Shown: positions 14,559-20,271 of the stretch, in pieces
Layout: the number at the start of each line of letters is the position of its first letter
Numbering within the stretch: the first letter of the stretch is position 1
Source of the DNA: a virus
Reading direction: 5' to 3' (one strand)
DNA length: 22,899 bases
IMG/VR virus record: IMGVR_UViG_3300023257_000552
Coordinates: 1-22,899 of that record
The notes under the pieces: generated by a model
What the model was told of the DNA's origin: nothing
Database searches by the model: none
What the model saw: the letters and a program-made list of their open reading frames with translations, nothing else
Position numbers and translations under genes: made by a program

Positions 14559-15080
14559 ATGGCTGATGTATTCAGTAATCCTTTGGAAATTGTCCACCCC
14601 CCATTTCAATCCATTGAGACCCTTAGCCTCCAAGAAGGTACCGTAGGTCTCGTATCCAACCCTAAAGGCATTACACCCGTGCCCTTAGTAGGCGGTGAGT
14701 GGCTCACGATGTTTGGCGGAGGCGTGATTGAGAAACTTTCTCGCGCCACATCCGGCGAAGCTGAGCCCATGCTCTTTGTTGGCGAACTTGGCATGACCGA
14801 CATGCAAGCATCCGCAGAGAAAAAAGGTCCCATCGCACTCGAACGCCCTCGCATCATCAAGACCAAGGTCATTTCTGGTGCCAGCGCTCTGGCAGCTGGT
14901 GAAGAAGTCATGGTCGGTAATGTTACCTACAACAGTCAAACCCGCGCTGGTCTTGTAAAAATGACCGGTGCTGGTGTTTATGTTGTGGGCAAGGTTATCT
15001 CAGTAGGTACCAACACTGGAGATCCTGACGGATCTTGGTGGAAAGTCCTACTGTACAACCAACCTCGTTTGACTCCTTAA
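14559..15080 (+). CDS. Putative head decoration or stabilisation protein, 173 residues
   Basis: AGGAGG nine bases before ATG 14559 is a strong binding site. The protein is mostly beta strand and Gly-rich (VGLVSNPKGI, VGGEWLTMFGGGV, GEEVMVGNVTYN, GVYVVGKVISVGT), with a WWKVLLYNQPRL end and no membrane segment. Small beta-rich proteins immediately before the major capsid gene are commonly capsid decoration or cement proteins; I infer that role from position and composition, without a specific family match. A strong translation signal is consistent with a high copy number. Confidence 0.55.
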   Translation: MADVFSNPLEIVHPPFQSIETLSLQEGTVGLVSNPKGITPVPLVGGEWLTMFGGGVIEKLSRATSGEAEPMLFVGELGMTDMQASAEKKGPIALERPRIIKTKVISGASALAAGEEVMVGNVTYNSQTRAGLVKMTGAGVYVVGKVISVGTNTGDPDGSWWKVLLYNQPRLTP

Positions 15081-15178
15081 TCGGACCATCACGCTCTAAT
15101 CGGTCTGTGACGATCTGGACGCGCTGATTGGCGTGCCTCGGCAGCCCGGTAAACATTGTTTATTAGGAGGAAGAATCA

Positions 15179-16303
15179 ATGGCTATGACTGCTGCGCAAT
15201 TCGCTAATGCGGCGTTCATCGAAAAGGTTGCCGCTGACCCCGGCGAAGCATCAGCTCACGGTAGTAAGGTTGTACGAGACCACATCCGCGAAGCCGCTTT
15301 CAACCGCAAGCTTGTCCCAATGGTTAACATTGGTCCCGGAGCCCCAGGGCTTCAGGTTTCTTTAGATCACGATACCTTCACCAAGATCGAATGGCTCGAG
15401 CCCAAATCTCGCGCAATGGTTTTCAACTTCCGTGGTGGACCATCTGCTCGAATTATCCGTGGCCCCAAAGCCGCAATGGGTTTCTTCTCGATCGCCAGTG
15501 AACGTTTTGAGATCACCACCCAAGAACTCATGACCTATCCGTACCCAATTACGAAGGTTATTGAGGACAACACTCCTCTCGACATCGAAGAAATCGAAGA
15601 TCGCGAGTGGATTCAGCACGTCGAAGCTGCTGTCCAAGCCATGCAACAAGAAGGTAATGGCGGAACCGTCACTGCCCTCAACATGAGTGCCTTGGCCGCA
15701 GGTTCTGTTACTGAGTGGGCCGTCGTAAAAGGCGAACGCGCTCGTAATGCAGCTGCTGATGATGGCGTTGCTCGTCCCCTCGAGCGTCCCGACATCGCCG
15801 CTCTCAAGCGACTCCACTTCAATACCCGTAACCGCGCCGACAAGCTGCTCATCACTGATAGTGACTTGTCTCACGTCGATGCATGGACTATTGAAGATCT
15901 CGGTTCTCAGGTCGAAGGTGAAACCGCCAAAACTGGTTGGAAATCTCCTACCCTTTTGGGACTCACAGTTGTGCGTACCATTAAAGGTAAAGTGCTCCGA
16001 CCGGGTAACGTTTACTCTTTTGCCAAACCCAATTACTTGGGCCGCAGTTACCAACTCGGGCAGATGCAATTCTTCGCTAAGAAGGAAGGCAACCGTTTGA
16101 TGTGGTGGGCTTGGGAAGACATCGCTATGGCGATTCTCAATGTCGCTGGCGTCAAGAAATTGGAACTATACTCGGGCGACGCAACGTCTCACGATACTGA
16201 TAGTATCCTCTCCAGTGTCATCCCCGATACTGAAGAAGCTCCGTTTGAGTACCAAGCTCTCGCATACAAAGGTATCTACGTACCCAAAGTGGTGATTTTC
16301 TAG
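15179..16303 (+). CDS. Major capsid protein (HK97-fold type)
   Basis: AGGAGG eight bases before ATG 15179 gives strong translation, as expected for the main shell protein. The 374-residue length is typical. The N-terminal arm (about 40 residues, with FIEKVAADPG) is followed by IGPGAPGLQVSLDHDT and a domain with long helix and strand patterns. The late part has RADKLLITDSDLSHV, GLTVVRTIKGK and YSFAKPNYLGRSYQLG. The motif MWWAWEDIAMAILNVAGVKKLEL is the kind of C-terminal strand-helix seen in many phage capsid proteins. It is followed by a terminator hairpin, fitting a highly expressed gene at the end of the head cluster. The recurring EKVA motif near residue 15 may mark removal of an N-terminal arm. 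No separate delta domain is obvious. Confidence 0.82.
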   Translation: MAMTAAQFANAAFIEKVAADPGEASAHGSKVVRDHIREAAFNRKLVPMVNIGPGAPGLQVSLDHDTFTKIEWLEPKSRAMVFNFRGGPSARIIRGPKAAMGFFSIASERFEITTQELMTYPYPITKVIEDNTPLDIEEIEDREWIQHVEAAVQAMQQEGNGGTVTALNMSALAAGSVTEWAVVKGERARNAAADDGVARPLERPDIAALKRLHFNTRNRADKLLITDSDLSHVDAWTIEDLGSQVEGETAKTGWKSPTLLGLTVVRTIKGKVLRPGNVYSFAKPNYLGRSYQLGQMQFFAKKEGNRLMWWAWEDIAMAILNVAGVKKLELYSGDATSHDTDSILSSVIPDTEEAPFEYQALAYKGIYVPKVVIF

Positions 16304-16364
16304 TCACTACTCGGTGGTCTAGCCCACCTTGATATTGTGTGAGATGAATATTCGTATTCCAAGG

Positions 16365-16395
16365 AAGGGCATCCTGGTTAAACTGGGATGCCCTT
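16365..16395 (+). terminator. Terminator hairpin after the major capsid gene
   Basis: AAGGGCATCC (16365-16374) pairs perfectly with GGATGCCCTT (16386-16395) around an 11-base loop, then ATTTG. It is 61 bases past the capsid stop and 21 bases before the next start. The T run is short, so some read-through is likely. A smaller GGTGG/CCACC stem lies upstream at 16311-16328. Confidence 0.65.
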
Positions 16396-16416
16396 ATTTG
16401 TAAGAGGTAAGGAAAC

Positions 16417-17193
16417 ATGAGTACAATAGAAATACAAGCTAATCAGGAACGTGCGCTTGTTAACCATAATTTTGAAGTTCGTAACACGAAGAGTTCCCGC
16501 TGTAGAGAGCAGAGTACACTCGCTAAAATACAAGGCACTTTCCGTGGACGTGTGGTTAGACTTCGTGGCATCAGTATCAGACCTGGAAGGTCTCACTATG
16601 TTAACAGTCGTCAGCTGGAGACCTTGAAAGATGACTTGCGTGTCCTCGAAAACGAGGGGCGTATAGTTATGCGCTTCTCAGGGAAAGACACCACCATCAG
16701 CCAATGCCTCCAAATCATATATGGTGATGTTAAGACATTGGGGGCAGCAAAGTTCCAGACATCATATATTGCTGACCCAGGTGAACTAGCCGCGCTCATC
16801 CGAAACAAACGCCCACCTACACCACCTCCTATAGAGCCCATTCAAACAGAGCAAGTGGACGAAGACGGTGTTCCTGCACTAATGCTACATGACCCCAATG
16901 AGGCTAAGGACGCTGAAGTCATAGAGACCGAGGTTGACCTTGGTGACTTGGCCTTCATTGTATCTGCAGCATCCACCGGAATGAGAGAAGAAGAGTCTTC
17001 AACCAAAGATATGCCTACACTGACCAATGAGGCAAAGAGTCTGACTGTAAAAGAGGCTGCTGAACTCTTGAATTGGAAAGAGCGGCGCGTAAGAGATGCA
17101 CTGAAAAAGAACGTCTTTACTGCAGATAGCGCACGCCCAATTACAATTCCAGAAGAGCAACTCATTCCTCATATGTTGGACAAGGAGGAGTAA
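16417..17193 (+). CDS. Phage protein with a C-terminal excisionase-like HTH, 258 residues
   Basis: An AAGGA site sits a few bases before ATG 16417. The N-terminal 125 residues are basic and look like a folded domain (GRVVRLRGISIRPGRSHYV, VLENEGRIVMRFSG). A Pro-rich and acidic linker follows. Residues about 208-252 read as a HTH (SLTVKEAAELLNWKERRVRD, then ITIPEEQLIPHM), similar in plan to excisionase/MerR-type domains. The N-terminal domain is unrecognised. A DNA-binding domain in the first gene after the capsid could serve a neck or connector protein that contacts DNA, or a regulator of late genes. The order in the head-to-tail stretch favours neither clearly. Confidence 0.6.
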   Translation: MSTIEIQANQERALVNHNFEVRNTKSSRCREQSTLAKIQGTFRGRVVRLRGISIRPGRSHYVNSRQLETLKDDLRVLENEGRIVMRFSGKDTTISQCLQIIYGDVKTLGAAKFQTSYIADPGELAALIRNKRPPTPPPIEPIQTEQVDEDGVPALMLHDPNEAKDAEVIETEVDLGDLAFIVSAASTGMREEESSTKDMPTLTNEAKSLTVKEAAELLNWKERRVRDALKKNVFTADSARPITIPEEQLIPHMLDKEE

Positions 17194-17196
17194 GAC

Positions 17197-17676
17197 ATGA
17201 GTCGGGACACAGAACTTCAACGTGCTAGATTTCTCATAGAATATGTGCGCTCCTTTATGCGCGATGAGCCGGAGCTCAACCGCCTCGTTGCGGGTAAAGA
17301 GCACAGCGACAAACTTATTGCTATGGCCTTATTTGACACGTTGGAACGTGTCCGGATGATGTCCCCCCCTATACCTGTAGATGATTTACCTCTTCCTATC
17401 TTGCGTACAGGCGCTGTGATTTTCCTACTCCAATCCGTAGGTCTCTTGATGACACGTAACCATATATCTTATCGTACAGGAAGAGGTACTGGTATAGGTT
17501 TGAGTGACCGTATTCCCCAGTTGATGAATTGGATACAGCTGTTACAGGCTGACTTCAAAGAGACAGCCAAGGAGTGGAAGATCTCTCAGAACTTAGCACG
17601 CGCACTTGGCGGCAGTACTCTCCATTCTGAGTACGCACTTATCAATGGTCTTTACGGGTATTGGGGGTTAGGATAA
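17197..17676 (+). CDS. Putative neck / head-completion protein, 159 residues
   Basis: AAGGAGG precedes ATG 17197, which is three bases after the previous stop. The protein is helical with a central hydrophobic helix (ILRTGAVIFLLQSVGLLM), then RNHISYRTGRGTGIGLSD, a long helix (WIQLLQADFKETAKEWK) and STLHSEYALINGLYG at the end. The pattern resembles a family of small neck or tail-connecting proteins seen in large phages, with a GKE..SD N-terminal helix, an RN.(I/L).Y turn and a terminal SEY. I call this from memory of the pattern only. The final A of its stop codon is the first base of the next ATG (TAATG), so the next gene is translationally coupled. Confidence 0.55.
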   Translation: MSRDTELQRARFLIEYVRSFMRDEPELNRLVAGKEHSDKLIAMALFDTLERVRMMSPPIPVDDLPLPILRTGAVIFLLQSVGLLMTRNHISYRTGRGTGIGLSDRIPQLMNWIQLLQADFKETAKEWKISQNLARALGGSTLHSEYALINGLYGYWGLG

Positions 17677-20258
17677 TGAACAGCGATCGATTGAAGGATA
17701 TACTCATCAGTGGTGGGCTAGGTGCAGGTATCGGCGCTATTGGTGCAAGTATCACTGATAGTAACCCTTTAGTGGGTGCAGGTATCGGAGCAGGTGTAGG
17801 CGGTTTATCTGCTGGAATGCTCCGAAAGACGTTTATCAATAGAGCGATAGATCATAATCTAGCACTCGATATACCTAAGTCCTCCATAGAAAGTGCTTTA
17901 AACACGCTGAGAAAAGATTACCCAGACGTTACTCACAGTAAGGGTCCTTACTTTCTTCATAGTGGTGGTGACAGAATGATAATCGCAGGGGATACCCCAG
18001 GTATGATGCGAGACCATACAGCAACATCACGAGCTTTAGCTACAGGTATAGGTGGAGTAGCAGGAAGTGTAGGCGCTCTTGCCCTGAAGAGACCTAACGG
18101 GCCTGTGCTGACAGGAGAAGAGAAGTCTGCATCTATTATGCAGGTGTTCAAGCCTACATTATTCAACACCACAGTAGCAGCAGCTTCTGGCGGCTTGGGT
18201 GCTCTGAACAGCTATAACGCATCCAAAGATAAAGCGCGTACAGAGATGATTGAGGCGCAAGTCCAAGACCTTAAGGGTCGTAAGGACGGCGGTGATTTCA
18301 ACGTCATTGATAAGGCCAGATTGTTTACGTCAGAGATCTCACTGAAGATGGACAAGATACAAAAAGGTCACCCGCATCTTACGGCGGCACTCAACACTCT
18401 TGCTAATGCTGCAGTAGGTTATGGTACCGCTAGTATGGCATCTGGTTCTCTAGGTTCCCCAATAAAGGCACCTGGATCTGTGGAGAAAACTGCTGCAGTT
18501 AAAGAAGCGCTGTTAGAATATGCTGTACCTATTGTGGGTGGAGTGTACGGAGCAGCAAGAGGGTTGTCCGAGGCGGAGTCCGGTAATATCCCCGAAGCCC
18601 TACTGCGAAGTTTAGCAGGCGGAGTTTCCGGTGCAGCTGGATCTGCTCTAGGTGGTACTATTGGTGCATTGGGTGGTGTGGTAGGCGGAGGCTTACTCTC
18701 AAGTAACGTACCTGAAGTGCCTGTAGGCATGGCTATGGATATCAGTGGGGGTTTGGGTACTGGTATAGGCGGTGTCATTGGAGCACGGTCATTGACGGGC
18801 GTAGCTAAAAATCTGATGGATAAAGCGTACGCAGAAGAAGAGCCAAAAGAAGTGGATGTTGTGCCTGAAGAGTTACCCGAAGAGGTCCCAGAAAAAACAG
18901 CGTCACTGCTCAATTATGTCGTACCTACACTTGCCACTGCATATGGTGTAGCCCGCGGTGTAGGAGAATCTAAATCCGACGCGGTATCGGAACAAGTCCT
19001 GCGTGGTATTGCTGGCGGTGCTGGCAGTTTAGCCGGTTCTGTTGTGGGTAATACAGTCGGCACACCTGGCGGGTTTCTCATCGGGGCTCTCCCTGGAGCA
19101 CTCCTTAAGTCTGAAATGGCTGCAGGTGTAGGTGGCGCTTTGGGGTCAGCAGTAGGTGCAGGTCTTGGTACAGGTGTTGGCTCTATACAAGGAGCTAATC
19201 TGTCAAAGGCACTTATGGACTCTGCTTACGCCAACAAAAAAACCGCAGCTCCCGATTACCGCACACTAACGCGCCCACATTATGGTGAGTTTGCACAAGG
19301 TGCTGAGAATCTTGTGTCACCTCCCGCAAGCCCAGAATCACCTCCACAAGAAGGTGATACAAAACCATCTGTTATGGATAAGATCAAGCCTTGGATTAAG
19401 CCTGCATTACTAGCAGGTGGCGGTTTTGCTGCAGGTGTCATGGGCAATAAAATGTGGAATGGGTTCCGTAACGGCGGCGAGAAACTACAGACGATTGCAA
19501 GTCGAGCACTTAATGTGCACCCGAATGAGGCGATCAAAGCATTTGGTACCCAGTCTGATGATGTACGCGCAGGATGGAAAGTTTTATCCACGCATCTATC
19601 TACACATGATTTAGACAAGATGTCCCCAGCAGCGCTTAATCTACATGGTGCATCAGAAGAGTCTGCCATGAGACACATTAAGTCTGTGCTTAGAAAAACT
19701 GCAGAAGTTGACTTAGCAGCTATAGCTCCGGAATCCCTTACACTGGAGCAAACTTTACGTCCTTACTATTCTGGTGTTGGTGGTATGGTAGCCGGTGGTG
19801 CTGCAGGTAAAGCTGTCCACCCCGGAGTGATAGCGCCAATTATAGGTGCTGCTGCTGGTTACTTAGGCGGCGGTGCTATTGGTAGAGCAACTCTGCCACT
19901 AGAGAAGCAGCTCGCCTTACGTGAATTTGAGCAGATGAAAGATGCTCCTGTCGAAACTCCCATACCTGTGGCCGAGCCCAAGATAGCAGAGGACCAATCT
20001 TTTTGGGATAAATACAAGTTTCCCATCATGGGTGCTGGCGGATTACTTGCAGGCGGTTTGTATAATAAATACGGACCTAATCATGCCGCTGAAGTAATAG
20101 CAAAGGGTGCAGAACAATCCGCCCAAAAATCCCCCCTCGTGTCCAACTTGATTTCGCATAAAAGCGAAGCCCCTAGTTCTAATGCCAAAGAATTGATTCA
20201 GACGCTTCAGGATTTAGGTAGCTCTGGAACACAAGAGCAAATCGCCGCCTTAGCATAA
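17676..20258 (+). CDS. Large glycine-zipper protein, candidate ejected or channel-forming virion protein, 860 residues
   Basis: I choose ATG 17676, which overlaps the preceding stop as TAATG; an in-frame TTG at 17661 lacks support. The protein carries many Gly/Ala-rich hydrophobic segments: an N-terminal pair (about 9-50, LGAGIGAIGASI), then two copies of a module of about 130 residues in tandem, then further segments (KPALLAGGGFAAGVMG; SGVGGMVAGGAAGKAV; PIMGAGGLLAGGLYNKYG). Between them are soluble helical parts. EKTA motifs lie just before both modules and KKTA just after. No enzyme domain is seen. Such glycine zippers suit helices that insert into or span membranes, so I infer an internal protein that helps genome delivery. 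A tape-measure role seems less likely because there is no long coiled coil. Confidence 0.65.
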   Translation: MNSDRLKDILISGGLGAGIGAIGASITDSNPLVGAGIGAGVGGLSAGMLRKTFINRAIDHNLALDIPKSSIESALNTLRKDYPDVTHSKGPYFLHSGGDRMIIAGDTPGMMRDHTATSRALATGIGGVAGSVGALALKRPNGPVLTGEEKSASIMQVFKPTLFNTTVAAASGGLGALNSYNASKDKARTEMIEAQVQDLKGRKDGGDFNVIDKARLFTSEISLKMDKIQKGHPHLTAALNTLANAAVGYGTASMASGSLGSPIKAPGSVEKTAAVKEALLEYAVPIVGGVYGAARGLSEAESGNIPEALLRSLAGGVSGAAGSALGGTIGALGGVVGGGLLSSNVPEVPVGMAMDISGGLGTGIGGVIGARSLTGVAKNLMDKAYAEEEPKEVDVVPEELPEEVPEKTASLLNYVVPTLATAYGVARGVGESKSDAVSEQVLRGIAGGAGSLAGSVVGNTVGTPGGFLIGALPGALLKSEMAAGVGGALGSAVGAGLGTGVGSIQGANLSKALMDSAYANKKTAAPDYRTLTRPHYGEFAQGAENLVSPPASPESPPQEGDTKPSVMDKIKPWIKPALLAGGGFAAGVMGNKMWNGFRNGGEKLQTIASRALNVHPNEAIKAFGTQSDDVRAGWKVLSTHLSTHDLDKMSPAALNLHGASEESAMRHIKSVLRKTAEVDLAAIAPESLTLEQTLRPYYSGVGGMVAGGAAGKAVHPGVIAPIIGAAAGYLGGGAIGRATLPLEKQLALREFEQMKDAPVETPIPVAEPKIAEDQSFWDKYKFPIMGAGGLLAGGLYNKYGPNHAAEVIAKGAEQSAQKSPLVSNLISHKSEAPSSNAKELIQTLQDLGSSGTQEQIAALA
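18510..19244 (+). repeat. Tandem duplicated module of about 130 residues within the glycine-zipper protein
   Basis: Unit A begins at LLEYAVPIVGGVYGAARG (18510) and unit B at LLNYVVPTLATAYGVARG (18906), an offset of 396 bases. Both continue with an LLR or VLR helix, several Gly-zipper segments, a GTGIG or GTGVG segment and end in LMD.AYA. The similarity is clear in protein but weak in DNA, so the duplication is old. Confidence 0.75.
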
Positions 20259-20271
20259 GAGAGTACTTATT

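Noticed and set aside
15081-15178. Imperfect repeats (CGCTCTAATCGG, CGCTGATTGGCG) in the leader of the capsid gene
   Set aside because: Similarity is too weak to claim a regulatory element; I see nothing else in this 98-base gap apart from the AGGAGG site.
17661-17675. TTG start for the glycine-zipper gene
   Set aside because: ATG 17676 overlaps the previous stop as TAATG, a standard coupled arrangement.
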